DNA of 23,543 nucleotides from an uncultured Collinsella sp. (GCA_900550825.1 URTZ01000011.1:1-23543); one strand, 5' to 3'; positions 12,888 to 21,278 are shown, counted from the first letter of the stretch. Numbers and translations are program-made. Notes: generated by a model not told the origin, from the sequence alone.

Positions 12888-14915
12888 ATGGAACAAAAGG
12901 CCAAGGAGGCAGCCTCGCACGCTGCGATTCCTGTGAGCATCTCGGCGATGCTCGTCACGCTGGGCGTGGTGTACGGCGATATCGGCACCAGCCCTATGTA
13001 TGTAACCAAGGCGCTCGTTGCCGGCAACGGCGGCATCGGAAGCGTGACGGAGGAGTTCGTGCTTGGCGCGCTCTCCCTTGTCGTGTGGACGGTCACGCTG
13101 CTGACCACCATCAAGTATGTGCTCATCTCGCTGCGCGCCGATAACCATGGTGAGGGCGGCATCTTTGCCCTGTACAGCCTGGTCAAGCGTTGCGGCAAGT
13201 GGCTCATCATCCCCGCCATGCTGGGTGGCGCCGCGCTGCTCGCCGACGGCATCCTGACGCCGGCCGTTACCGTTACCACGGCCATCGAGGGCCTGCGCAC
13301 CATCCCGGCGGTCCATGCCGTGCTGGGCGATGACCAGGGCCGCGTCGTCGCCATTACGCTCGCCATCATCATCGCGCTCTTTTTGGTGCAACGCATCGGT
13401 ACGGCCAAGATCGGTCACGCCTTTGGCCCCATCATGACGCTGTGGTTCCTGTTCCTGGGCGGCACGGGTCTGTTTTTTGTCTTCCAGCACCCCGCCGTGC
13501 TGCTGTGCCTCAACCCGGTGCGCGGCATCGCCTTTTTGCTGAGCCCCAACAACCACGCGGGTATCATGATTCTGGGCAGCTGCTTCCTCGCCACCACCGG
13601 TGCCGAGGCGCTCTACTCCGACATGGGCCACGTCGGCCGCGGCAACATCTACGCCACCTGGCCGTTCGTTAAGTGCTGCCTGCTGCTTTCCTATATGGGC
13701 CAGGGCGCTTGGCTTATGAACAACGCTGCCAACCCCGAGCTCATGGGCATTGCCGACCTCAACCCGTTCTACCAGATGCTCGCCCCGGGCCTGCGCCCGT
13801 TTGCCGTAGGCCTTTCCACCGTTGCGGCCATCATCGCCTCGCAGGCGCTCATCACCGGCGCATTCTCGCTGGTGTCCGAGGCCAGTCGCCTGGACCTCAT
13901 GCCGCACATGCAGGTCTTCTATCCTGCCGAGACCAAGGGCCAGCTCTATATTCCCATGGTCAACAACGTCATGCTTGTGGGCTGCGTCATCGTGGTGCTG
14001 CTGTTCCAGAACTCGGCGCATATGGAAGCCGCCTACGGCCTTGCCATTACGCTGACTATGATGTGCACCACGCTGCTGCTCTTCTTCTACCTGCACGAGG
14101 AGCGCAAGCTCAAGGTTGCTCCGTGGATCTTCGCGGCCTTCTTCCTTTTGCTCGAAGGCTTCTTCTTCGTGAGCTCGCTCACCAAGTTCTTCCACGGCGG
14201 CTACTTCACCATCCTCATGGCTGCACTCATCATGGGCATTATGGTGTGCTGGTACAACGGCACGGCGGTCGAGCAGCGCCAGTTTACGCTGCTGCCGCTG
14301 CGCAGCTACCTGCCGCAGCTCAAGCGCCTGCGCGACGACGACCGTTACGAGCTCGTGAGCGACAACATCGTGTACCTGACCAAGGACACCCATACCGACT
14401 ACATCGACCGCGATATCGTTTACTCGATCTTGGATAAGCATCCCAAGCGCGCCCGCGCCTGGTGGTTTGTGAATGTCGAGACCATGGACGAACCGCATAC
14501 CTTTGCCTATTCGGTCGAGACGTTCGGCACCGACTACGTGTTCCGCGTGCATCTGTACCTGGGCTACAAGATCAACCAGCGCGTCAATGCCTACCTGCGT
14601 CAGGTTGTTCAGGACCTGGCTGCCACCGGCGAGCTGCCGCCGCAGACGCATGACTACTCGGTCTACAAGGATCCGGGTAACATCGGCACGTTCAAGTTCG
14701 TCCTGATCCGTAAGCTTCTGGCGCCCGAAAGCGATGTGGAGCCCAGCGAGCGCACGGCCATCACGCTCAAGTACATCATCCGCCGCGCCGCCGGCACGCC
14801 CGCGCGTTGGTACGGCCTGGAGAACTCCAACGTGAGCTTTGAGTACGTGCCGCTGTTCACCAAGTTCAAGGCCGTGAATAAGATGCAGCGCCTGGCTCCC
14901 AACGAGCGGCCGTAG
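12888..14915 (+). CDS. kup: Kup/HAK-type potassium uptake transporter
   Basis: This 675-residue protein starts at ATG 12888 with GGGAGGA 9 bases upstream. LGVVYGDIGTSPMY (residues 25-38) is the diagnostic first-helix motif of Kup. It is followed by the GEGGIFALYSL and ADGILTPAVTV segments that line the permeation path, about twelve hydrophobic segments in all, and a cytosolic C-terminal domain from roughly residue 460. Length and architecture match the family (E. coli Kup is about 620 residues). The protein imports K+ at the cytoplasmic membrane, driven by the proton gradient in characterised members. A one-span small protein follows after 31 bp and a KdpD/KdpE-type two-component pair follows that, suggesting a potassium-homeostasis cluster. 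Confidence 0.96.
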   Translation: MEQKAKEAASHAAIPVSISAMLVTLGVVYGDIGTSPMYVTKALVAGNGGIGSVTEEFVLGALSLVVWTVTLLTTIKYVLISLRADNHGEGGIFALYSLVKRCGKWLIIPAMLGGAALLADGILTPAVTVTTAIEGLRTIPAVHAVLGDDQGRVVAITLAIIIALFLVQRIGTAKIGHAFGPIMTLWFLFLGGTGLFFVFQHPAVLLCLNPVRGIAFLLSPNNHAGIMILGSCFLATTGAEALYSDMGHVGRGNIYATWPFVKCCLLLSYMGQGAWLMNNAANPELMGIADLNPFYQMLAPGLRPFAVGLSTVAAIIASQALITGAFSLVSEASRLDLMPHMQVFYPAETKGQLYIPMVNNVMLVGCVIVVLLFQNSAHMEAAYGLAITLTMMCTTLLLFFYLHEERKLKVAPWIFAAFFLLLEGFFFVSSLTKFFHGGYFTILMAALIMGIMVCWYNGTAVEQRQFTLLPLRSYLPQLKRLRDDDRYELVSDNIVYLTKDTHTDYIDRDIVYSILDKHPKRARAWWFVNVETMDEPHTFAYSVETFGTDYVFRVHLYLGYKINQRVNAYLRQVVQDLAATGELPPQTHDYSVYKDPGNIGTFKFVLIRKLLAPESDVEPSERTAITLKYIIRRAAGTPARWYGLENSNVSFEYVPLFTKFKAVNKMQRLAPNERP

Positions 14916-14976
14916 GCGCCGGCAGGTTGCACGGAGTTGGTTTTCGATGGACAAGATTGAGGCCGGGGAGGCAAAC

Positions 14977-15171
14977 ATGGATGCAAAGATGCTTGATGGC
15001 CGCGAGGTGGTTGCCGAGCTGGTACGTGAGGCACGCGCCGACGCCGCCGAAGATCGGTTTTTGACGAACCGTGCCAACATGGATATGGCCGACCGCGTGA
15101 TCTCGATCGTGGCACTGGTATTTGGAGCGGTGTGCGTGTGTGCCCTGCTCGCGCACGTGCTGTTTGTCTAG
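14977..15171 (+). CDS. Small single-span membrane protein downstream of kup
   Basis: This encodes 64 residues from the ATG at 14977, which has GGGGAGG 5 bases upstream. An in-frame ATG at 14947 would give 74 residues but has only a distant GGAG, so the later start is preferred. The N-terminal two-thirds is charged and probably helical (ELVREARADAAEDRFL). The last ~22 residues are hydrophobic (VISIVALVFGAVCVCALLAH), a single membrane anchor with the C-terminus at the membrane. I do not recognise a family. Its position just after kup and before a terminator suggests cotranscription with kup and possibly a role as a Kup accessory or regulatory peptide, in the way KdpF accompanies KdpA; this is inference only. 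Confidence 0.7.
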   Translation: MDAKMLDGREVVAELVREARADAAEDRFLTNRANMDMADRVISIVALVFGAVCVCALLAHVLFV

Positions 15172-15216
15172 CGACCGCCGGTTGCAAAGGCTATACACTT
15201 GGAACCACCACAAGGG

Positions 15217-15260
15217 AAACCACCACAAAGGTGCCTGTCCCCTGTGGTGGTTTTTGTTTT
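15217..15260 (+). terminator. REP-like terminator hairpin after the kup pair
   Basis: AAACCACCACA (15217-15227) pairs with TGTGGTGGTTT (15243-15253), with AAGGTGCCTGTCCCC in the loop region, and a T-rich tail runs to about 15261. A partial direct copy of the left arm (GGAACCACCACAAG, 15201-15214) lies just upstream. It separates the kup pair from the kinase gene and would end the kup transcript. The CACAAAGG...GTCCC core resembles the palindrome at 12733-12763. Confidence 0.8.
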
Positions 15261-15281
15261 TGAGAGAGGGGCGGGGCGCTG

Positions 15282-16907
15282 ATGGACGTCCGTACGGACG
15301 GTGATATTGCCGATAGCTTTTGGTGGCGGCGCACAACGCTGACGCGCCGCACTCCTCTGTATGACGCCTGCGTATCGGTGGGGCTGCTGGTCGCGGCGAC
15401 GATTGTGGGCGCGCTGCTCGACCATCCGGGTCTCGCGCCGAGCATCATGATCGTCTATGTGTTCGCCGTTCAGCTGTGCGCATTCTTTACCTGGAGTCGC
15501 CTGTATTGCTTGCTGAGCTCGGCTGCCGCCGTGGCGCTCTACAACTTCTTGTTTGTCGACCCGCGCTACTCGCTGTCGCTTATCGACCGCGGCTATCCCG
15601 GCATGTTCTTCATCATGTTTGTGGTCTCGCTTGTGTCGAGCTCGATTGCGTTGGCCCTGCGCCGCGCCTTGGCACAGGCTGCCGCCAGCGACCGCCGCAC
15701 GCATATGGTGCTCGAGACCAACCGCATGCTGCAGCGGTGCGCCGATCAGCAGCAGATTGTCCATGCTATGTCAACGCAGCTGGCGCGTCTTTCGGGCTGT
15801 CCGGTCGTGTGGTACAGCGCTGACGCCGAGGGCGATGACCTGCTGCCGCGTGCGACGTACACGGCCGTGGGCGATGCCGCGCCGGTGCACGAACTGGCGC
15901 CGCAGATGCCGCCGCGGCTCTCGGCGTCCGCCTATGTGGGAACGCCGCTCGATGCCACCTATGGCGGCTCGGCGTTTTATGGCATCTACCTGACGGTTCG
16001 CACAGGCGACGGCTTCGTGCGCTCGGGCGACCCCGCCTCGGTGGTGGGCGTGCTGGCTATCGTTGCCGAGCCCGATGTGCTAACACACGAGGAACGGACA
16101 CTTGCCGATGCCATCGTGAGCGAAGGCGAGCTGGCACTCGATCGCGCTCGTGCCATGGAGGCCCGTGAGGAGGCGGCGGTGCTCGCCAAAAACGAGCAGC
16201 TGCGCGCCAACCTGCTGCGCTCCATCTCGCATGATCTGCGCACGCCGCTTACCAGTATTTCGGGTAATGCCGACGTGCTGCTCGACCAGGGCTCGACCGG
16301 CACCGCCGTGCTCGACGCCCAGACGCGCCGCGGCCTGCTCCTTTCCATTCGCTCGGATGCGCAATGGCTCAACGCCACCGTCGAGAATCTGCTTGCCATC
16401 ACCAAGCTCGAGGGTGGCGGTATGCGCCTGTCGACCACACTCGAGCTCATGGACGATATCGTCGAGGAGGCGCTGCGCCACGTGAACCCTGCCGTGCGCG
16501 AGCACGACCTTAAGGTAGTGGCGTGCGATGAGCCGGCGCTCGTCAACGTCGATGCGCGCCTGATGGTGCAGCTGGTGGTCAATCTGGTGAACAACGCCAT
16601 CACCTATACGCCCGCGGGCTCGCATATCATGATTTCGATTAGCGTCGACGATGGACGCGTGGCGTGCTCGGTGGCCGATGATGGTCCGGGCATCGCACCC
16701 GAGGATCGCGAGCGGATCTTTGAGTCGTTCTATACCGCCAACCATGGTCTGGCCGACAGCCACCGCAGCGTTGGCCTGGGTCTTTCGCTCTGCCGTTCCA
16801 TTGCGTTGGCACATGGCGGTAGCATAGAGGTTGCTGCGGCGGACCCGCACGGTTCGGTCTTTACGATTGAACTTCCCGCCGCCGACGTTTCGTTTGATAA
16901 GGAGTAG
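15282..16907 (+). CDS. KdpD-type sensor histidine kinase lacking the N-terminal KdpD domain
   Basis: This 541-residue protein has four closely spaced hydrophobic segments (about residues 27-130), the DUF4118 membrane domain of KdpD. A GAF-like region follows (about 140-290), then the kinase core. His317 in LRSISHDLRTPLTSI is the phospho-acceptor. LVNLVNNAITYTP is the N box, VADDGPGIAPEDRERIFESF carries the G1/F boxes and VGLGLSLCRSIALAHGG the G2 box. Full-length KdpD (about 900 aa) also has an N-terminal KdpD sensor domain and a Usp-like domain, both absent here. The signal is probably membrane- or GAF-sensed; K+ or turgor is the family precedent. The ATG at 15282 has only a loose G-rich upstream site. 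The stop is followed 4 bases later by the response regulator. Confidence 0.9.
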   Translation: MDVRTDGDIADSFWWRRTTLTRRTPLYDACVSVGLLVAATIVGALLDHPGLAPSIMIVYVFAVQLCAFFTWSRLYCLLSSAAAVALYNFLFVDPRYSLSLIDRGYPGMFFIMFVVSLVSSSIALALRRALAQAAASDRRTHMVLETNRMLQRCADQQQIVHAMSTQLARLSGCPVVWYSADAEGDDLLPRATYTAVGDAAPVHELAPQMPPRLSASAYVGTPLDATYGGSAFYGIYLTVRTGDGFVRSGDPASVVGVLAIVAEPDVLTHEERTLADAIVSEGELALDRARAMEAREEAAVLAKNEQLRANLLRSISHDLRTPLTSISGNADVLLDQGSTGTAVLDAQTRRGLLLSIRSDAQWLNATVENLLAITKLEGGGMRLSTTLELMDDIVEEALRHVNPAVREHDLKVVACDEPALVNVDARLMVQLVVNLVNNAITYTPAGSHIMISISVDDGRVACSVADDGPGIAPEDRERIFESFYTANHGLADSHRSVGLGLSLCRSIALAHGGSIEVAAADPHGSVFTIELPAADVSFDKE

Positions 16908-16911
16908 CGCT

Positions 16912-17625
16912 GTGCCGAACTCTGCCGTGAAACCGCTCATCTTGGTCGTTGAGGACGACCCCGCCGTTCGCAACCTTATCGTTGCCGCGCTCGAGGCGCA
17001 CGGCTTGCGCCATATGGCCGTGGAGACCGCCCATGCCGCTATTGCCGCTGCCTCGTCGCAGGCGCCGAGCATCGTGCTACTCGATCTGGGCCTGCCCGAT
17101 ATGGACGGCGTCAAGGTGGTGGAGTCGGTGCGCGCATGGTCGGGCATGCCGATTATCGTGGTCTCGGCGCGTAGCGAGGACGCGGACAAGATCCGCGCGC
17201 TCGATGCCGGCGCCGACGACTACCTGACCAAGCCCTTTTCGGTCGAGGAGCTGCTCGCGCGCATTCGCACGACACTCAGGCGCCTATCGTATGCGCAAAC
17301 GGGCGGCGTTGCCTCCGAGGGCTCGTTCGATACCGGTGAGCTGCATATCGATTTTGATGCCGGCATCGCCACGATGGATGGCGAGGAGCTGCATCTGACG
17401 CCGATCGAGTACAAACTGCTATGCCTGCTGGCGCATAACGCCGACAAGGTGCTCACGCACCAGTCTATCCTGCACGAGATTTGGGGCACGGCAACCAAGA
17501 GCGACCTGGCGAGCCTGCGCGTCTTTATGGGCACGTTGCGTAAGAAGATCGAGTCCGACCCCGCGCACCCGCGCTATATCCAAACGCACGTGGGTATTGG
17601 TTACCGATTGGTCATCCAGGGATAG
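16912..17625 (+). CDS. KdpE-type (OmpR family) response regulator
   Basis: This encodes 237 residues from the GTG at 16912, chosen because AAGGAG lies 7 bases upstream; earlier in-frame starts are inside the kinase gene. The receiver domain has the acidic pair in VVEDDP, the phospho-acceptor Asp58 in LLDLGLPDMDG and Lys107 in YLTKPF. The C-terminal winged helix (about 140-237) contains the OmpR-type LTPIEYKLLCLLAHNADKV and ends with IQTHVGIGYRLV, typical of KdpE. Phosphotransfer from the adjacent kinase would change DNA binding. No kdpFABC operon is in the window, so the neighbouring kup is a plausible target. Confidence 0.95.
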   Translation: MPNSAVKPLILVVEDDPAVRNLIVAALEAHGLRHMAVETAHAAIAAASSQAPSIVLLDLGLPDMDGVKVVESVRAWSGMPIIVVSARSEDADKIRALDAGADDYLTKPFSVEELLARIRTTLRRLSYAQTGGVASEGSFDTGELHIDFDAGIATMDGEELHLTPIEYKLLCLLAHNADKVLTHQSILHEIWGTATKSDLASLRVFMGTLRKKIESDPAHPRYIQTHVGIGYRLVIQG

Positions 17626-17649
17626 GTCGGCATCCGCCATCCCACTATG

Positions 17650-17716
17650 AGTTGCGGTGAAATACGGTCTAAATTTGCCTAATACCAGGCAAAGCAGTCC
17701 ATATTCCACCGCAACT
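17650..17716. terminator. Double-stem palindromic terminator/repeat between convergent genes
   Basis: Outer arms 17650-17667 (starting AGTTGCGGTG) and 17699-17716 (ending CACCGCAACT) match at 16 of 18 positions when one is reverse-complemented. Inside lies a second stem, TTTGCCT (17674-17680) with AGGCAAA (17687-17693). It sits exactly between the response-regulator stop (17625) and the methyltransferase stop (17720), so it can end both converging transcripts. The mismatches are compatible with G-U pairing on one strand. Confidence 0.8.
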
Positions 17717-17719
17717 TTG

Positions 17720-20287
17720 TTATTTGCCCTTGGGCTTGCTGGCGTAGAACTTTTTCTTTTTGGGCTTGCCGGCGGGGGAGGGCTTGCCGACAAAGTTGGG
17801 CTTGCCGTTGCCGGTCTGCGCGTGCGCGGGCGCCGTTGCGCGAGGCTTGCGCGCCTCGGGGTTGCGCAGCTCCTCGGTTCGCTCGGCAATCTCCTCGGCG
17901 CTAAAGCCGACCTCGGCCATGGCGTCCTCGATGGGCAGGCGGCGCACGATATAGCAATGGTGCACCTTCTGGTTGCGCGCGAAATCCTCGGGGATGGTCT
18001 GCGCCGTAATGTCCTCCAACACCACGCCCGCGCGGGCGAGCTTGCGTGTCTCGGGGCGGAAGCCGCGCAGGTTGCAGCTAAAGATGGCATGTCCGCCCTG
18101 TGCAAGCAGGCGAGATATGCCGGCCAAAAGCTCGACATGGTCGCGCTGGACATCCCAAGTGCGACGGCCCATCTTGGACGAGTTCGAGAACGTGGGCGGG
18201 TCGACAAAGATCAAGTCCCAGCGGTTGCGCGTCTGGCGCTGGTCACGAATCCAGGCGAGCACGTCGTCGCGCACAAAGTGATGCTGCGGCCCCACAAAGC
18301 CGTTTTGGCGCATGTTGCGCTCGGCCCAGTCCAGGTAGGTGTTGGAGAGGTCGACCGTCACGGTCTCCTCGACGCCGCCATCGGCCGCGTAGCAGGTGGC
18401 AGTGCCGGTGTAGGCAAACAGGTTGAGGAAGCGGCGCGCCTGCTTGGCGTGCTCGCGCACCAGGTTGCGGGTGACGCGGTGATCCAGGAAGATGCCCACA
18501 TCCAGATAATCGTCAAAGTTGACGGCAAAGGTGAGTCCACCCTCTTCGATGAGCGGCAGGCGACGGCGAGCGATGTTGGCGCGCTCGCCCGATCCGCCCT
18601 TGCCGGCGCCCTGCTTGCCGTACTGCGAGCCGCCACGCGAGCGCATGCGGGCCTTGGCGTGCACATGCTCGGCCGGAACATCCAGGATGCGCGGCGCGAT
18701 GGCCAAGATGTCGAGCATGCGGGCCTGGGCTAGCGCGGGATCGATGGTCTTAGGCGCGGCGTACTCGGCGATGACGAGCCAGCGGCCCGGCGTCTGCGGG
18801 CAGCCCTCGTACAGGTCAATGGCGGCGGAGTAGTCGGGCAGGTCGGCATCGTAGACGCGGTAGCAGCTCACGCCCTCGCGCTTGGCCCACTTGCGGCGCA
18901 GACGGGCATTCTTGCGCAGGCGGTTGGCGAACTGCTCCGACTCGGGGATGAGCACGGGCAGCGGCTTGCCGTCGCCCAGGTCGAGTGTGGCGGCAGGCTC
19001 GGGCATGGGGGTGTTGGCGGCGTTGTCGTTGACTTCGTTGGCATCCGCAACCTCGGCCTCGGCATCCGCACTGGTCGCAGCCTCAAAAGCTGCGGCGGCG
19101 TGGTCGAGCGAGGGCCAAACCTCAAGAGCCGCCTCCTCGTTATTGGGCATGACGGCGATCGAGCGCTCGGGCTCGGCGTGGAGCGCGCGGGCCAGCAATC
19201 CATCGCGGGTGAGCGCGGCGACCGGCGCCGCGGAAAGCTCGGGCGCGCGGCGCAGCTCACCGACCAGCGTCATGGCGTCGTGCATGAGCGAAAGCGGGGT
19301 CTCGGTGGTGTCTGCGACCACGGCGGCACCGGCGACGGCGCCCGCATGGTCCAGCACGGTGGCGGGCTTGGCGGCGCAAAAGTCGACAAAACGCTTGTAG
19401 CCGGCGCACTTGACCATGCGCTCGGCAGTCTTGCGGGCGGCGGGGTCGATGTCTACGGCCACGATGCGCGCCTGCCGCTCGCGCGCTGCCGCCTCGCACG
19501 AGCGCGCCTCGGCAAGCAGCTGCTCCCACAGGGCGGCGTCGTGCAGCTGCCAGCCCTCAAAGCCCCAGCGCTCGCGTGCGGCGCCCGGGGCGCGGTCGGT
19601 CAGAATGTTCACGGCTTCCAGCAACAGGCCGCCGCCGGCGCACGAGGCATCGATTAGCGTGGGAAGGGCTTCATTCTCGTAATCGTCAGCCGTTAACTCG
19701 CGCTCGCACAGTGCGGTCCAGCCGACCTGCGCCAACACCAGGGCGGCGTAGTCGGGGCGCAGCACGTGCGCGCCCTCGCCGGCGCGGGTCGCTGCGGGCG
19801 GCAGGCGTTTGAACAGCGGGTCGCCTGAAAGGTCCAGGCTGATGCTCGCGCGGCGCTGGCGCAGCGAAAGCAGCAGGTGAACGTCGGGGTCGGCAGCATC
19901 GACGTCGGCGCGACGGCCCGTGGTCTCGGCCAGACGGTCGCACAGCGCGTCTTTGGCGCGCAGGGCCGAGAAGCGCGTGTTGCGCAGCTGCTCGGTCACG
20001 CCGCGGGCTGTGATGGCGATGGTGGCGCCGGGGCGGACGATGCTCTCCCAGGCGATGTCGTAAACGCTATCGTACAGTTCATCGGCATCCTGCGCCTCAA
20101 AGCGCCCGAGTACCACGAACACGCGGCTCGCCAGGCGCGACCACAGGCATGCTCGGTAGCCTTGCTCGAGCTCGCCCTCAAATGTAGCGCGGCCCTTCAG
20201 GCGGCGGACATGCGAAAGTCCGAGGCGTTTAAGCTCATCGGCGAGTGCGGACTCAAAGCCCTCGGGGCAGCTTGCGTAAAATTCCAT
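17720..20287 (-). CDS. rlmL: RlmKL-like 23S rRNA methyltransferase (RlmL half apparently degenerate)
   Basis: This 855-residue protein is longer than E. coli RlmKL (702). It has an N-terminal THUMP region, then an RlmL-type domain, then an RlmK-type C-terminal methyltransferase. The RlmK half looks intact: FLNLFAYTGTATCYAA from residue 620 binds S-adenosylmethionine, and DLIFVDPPTFSNSS has Asp696-Pro-Pro. In the RlmL half, DPMCGSGT is changed to DASCAGGG (213-220), and the NPPYG catalytic motif expected further on is missing; VVADTTETP (Asp326) stands at the equivalent beta strand. This half may no longer methylate G2445, while the RlmK half should still make m7G2069. A ~60-residue Ala/Glu-rich linker (about 395-450) and a basic Lys/Pro/Gly tail are extra. 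ATG 20287 gives the canonical MEFYASCPEG start. Confidence 0.9.
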   Translation of the reverse strand: MEFYASCPEGFESALADELKRLGLSHVRRLKGRATFEGELEQGYRACLWSRLASRVFVVLGRFEAQDADELYDSVYDIAWESIVRPGATIAITARGVTEQLRNTRFSALRAKDALCDRLAETTGRRADVDAADPDVHLLLSLRQRRASISLDLSGDPLFKRLPPAATRAGEGAHVLRPDYAALVLAQVGWTALCERELTADDYENEALPTLIDASCAGGGLLLEAVNILTDRAPGAARERWGFEGWQLHDAALWEQLLAEARSCEAAARERQARIVAVDIDPAARKTAERMVKCAGYKRFVDFCAAKPATVLDHAGAVAGAAVVADTTETPLSLMHDAMTLVGELRRAPELSAAPVAALTRDGLLARALHAEPERSIAVMPNNEEAALEVWPSLDHAAAAFEAATSADAEAEVADANEVNDNAANTPMPEPAATLDLGDGKPLPVLIPESEQFANRLRKNARLRRKWAKREGVSCYRVYDADLPDYSAAIDLYEGCPQTPGRWLVIAEYAAPKTIDPALAQARMLDILAIAPRILDVPAEHVHAKARMRSRGGSQYGKQGAGKGGSGERANIARRRLPLIEEGGLTFAVNFDDYLDVGIFLDHRVTRNLVREHAKQARRFLNLFAYTGTATCYAADGGVEETVTVDLSNTYLDWAERNMRQNGFVGPQHHFVRDDVLAWIRDQRQTRNRWDLIFVDPPTFSNSSKMGRRTWDVQRDHVELLAGISRLLAQGGHAIFSCNLRGFRPETRKLARAGVVLEDITAQTIPEDFARNQKVHHCYIVRRLPIEDAMAEVGFSAEEIAERTEELRNPEARKPRATAPAHAQTGNGKPNFVGKPSPAGKPKKKKFYASKPKGK

Positions 20288-20314
20288 GGGTGACCTCTCT
20301 GGTTGCGTCGCTCC

Positions 20315-20320
20315 ATTATA
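20315..20320 (-). promoter_or_regulatory. Candidate -10 box of the rlmL gene
   Basis: The minus strand reads a perfect TATAAT 27 bases before the methyltransferase start, inside the 75-bp divergent gap with the HAD gene. No good -35 is seen. The same AT-rich patch offers TATGAT (20319-20324) on the plus strand for the HAD gene. Confidence 0.4.
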
Positions 20321-20362
20321 TGATGGATGCTTCGTTTGCCCTTATCCTCGAAAGGAACCCAT

Positions 20363-21190
20363 ATGATTGATGCGTGCCCCGATTCCGCCGTCCTCTTTTT
20401 TGACGTGGACGGCACGCTGACGTCGTTCGATCCCGACGATATGACCGATAAGGACTTTTCGGCGGTTCACCCCTCGCAGACGGTGGTTGAGGCGTTCCGT
20501 GCACTGCGCGATGCAGGGCACAAGGCATTTATCTGCACGGGCCGCCCCCTGTGGCTTATCGCCGATAGCCTGCGTGCGCTCGACCCCGCGGGCATCGTTG
20601 CCATGGCGGGAGCCACGCTCGAGGTCGAGGGCCGCGTGGTGCATGAGGACTGCTTTGGCGAGGACGTTATCGAGGAGCTTGCACGCCGTATGGCCGCGGC
20701 AGGGATTGAGGCCTTTTTCGAGACCAACGTGGCTACTTTTGCCCTGGAACCCGCGGGTGTTGAGCAGTCGTCTCTGATCGGCACTTCTGTGGTGCACAGC
20801 GCCGAGGAAATGCGCGTCGACGGCCGTCTGCGCGTGGGCAAGGTAGGCATCGTCGCGAGCGACCTGGCTCGCGTAGCCAACGATGACGGCTTTATCGATC
20901 GCGAGTTTGAGCTGTGCAACACCGGTGGTCAGAATCGCGAGCTGAGCCCCAAGGGCATTGACAAGGGCGTGGGCGTGGCGCGAGCACTGGCGTATCTGGG
21001 CCGCGAGGGAAATGCGCGCACCTTTGGCTTTGGCGATTCGGGCAACGACCTGGGCATGCTCGCTGCCGTCGAGACAGCCGTGGCCATGGGCAACGCCATG
21101 CCCGAGGTCAAGGCGGTCGCCGACTACGTGACCGACGATGTCGCGCACGACGGCACCGTCACAGCGATGCAGCATTTCGGCCTCATCTAA
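20363..21190 (+). CDS. HAD-superfamily Cof-type phosphatase
   Basis: This encodes 275 residues from the ATG at 20363 with GAAAGGA 6 bases upstream; the in-frame ATG at 20327 lacks a site. FFDVDGTLT carries the nucleophile Asp14 and acid/base Asp16. FICTGRPLWLI is motif II (Thr). SPKGIDKGVGV contains the motif III Lys, and GFGDSGNDLGML supplies the Mg2+-binding acidic residues. The large C2-type cap between motifs II and III places it in the Cof/YidA-like subfamily, cytosolic phosphatases acting on sugar phosphates, nucleotides or flavin-related phosphates; the substrate is not predictable. It is transcribed divergently from rlmL and stands alone before the transaldolase gene. Confidence 0.93.
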   Translation: MIDACPDSAVLFFDVDGTLTSFDPDDMTDKDFSAVHPSQTVVEAFRALRDAGHKAFICTGRPLWLIADSLRALDPAGIVAMAGATLEVEGRVVHEDCFGEDVIEELARRMAAAGIEAFFETNVATFALEPAGVEQSSLIGTSVVHSAEEMRVDGRLRVGKVGIVASDLARVANDDGFIDREFELCNTGGQNRELSPKGIDKGVGVARALAYLGREGNARTFGFGDSGNDLGMLAAVETAVAMGNAMPEVKAVADYVTDDVAHDGTVTAMQHFGLI

Positions 21191-21262
21191 TGAATCCCGC
21201 GTTCTGACGTTTGCTCAAACTGCGACTCTTTGCTTTTGCATGCTCAATCGATTTATCAATCC

Positions 21263-21278
21263 AAACACTGAGGTGTTT
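21263..21278 (+). terminator. Small hairpin in the HAD-transaldolase gap
   Basis: AAACAC-TGAG-GTGTTT, followed by ATACC, lies 73 bases after the HAD stop. The stem is short and AT-rich, so termination would be weak; it could also be an operator. Confidence 0.3.

Noticed and set aside
12864..15080. 738-codon open frame on the minus strand
   Set aside because: Antisense to kup with His/Gln/Arg-rich composition and no domain; kup has clear family motifs.
17657..18733. Plus-strand frame opposite rlmL, and similar frames at 16080-17189 (minus) and 20342-21175 (minus)
   Set aside because: Shadows of genes with clear motifs on the other strand.
21191..21240. Third copy of the AATCCCG repeat after the HAD gene
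   Set aside because: Only about ten bases match (GAATCCCGCGTT); the following sequence diverges completely from 619-724 and 2981-3085.
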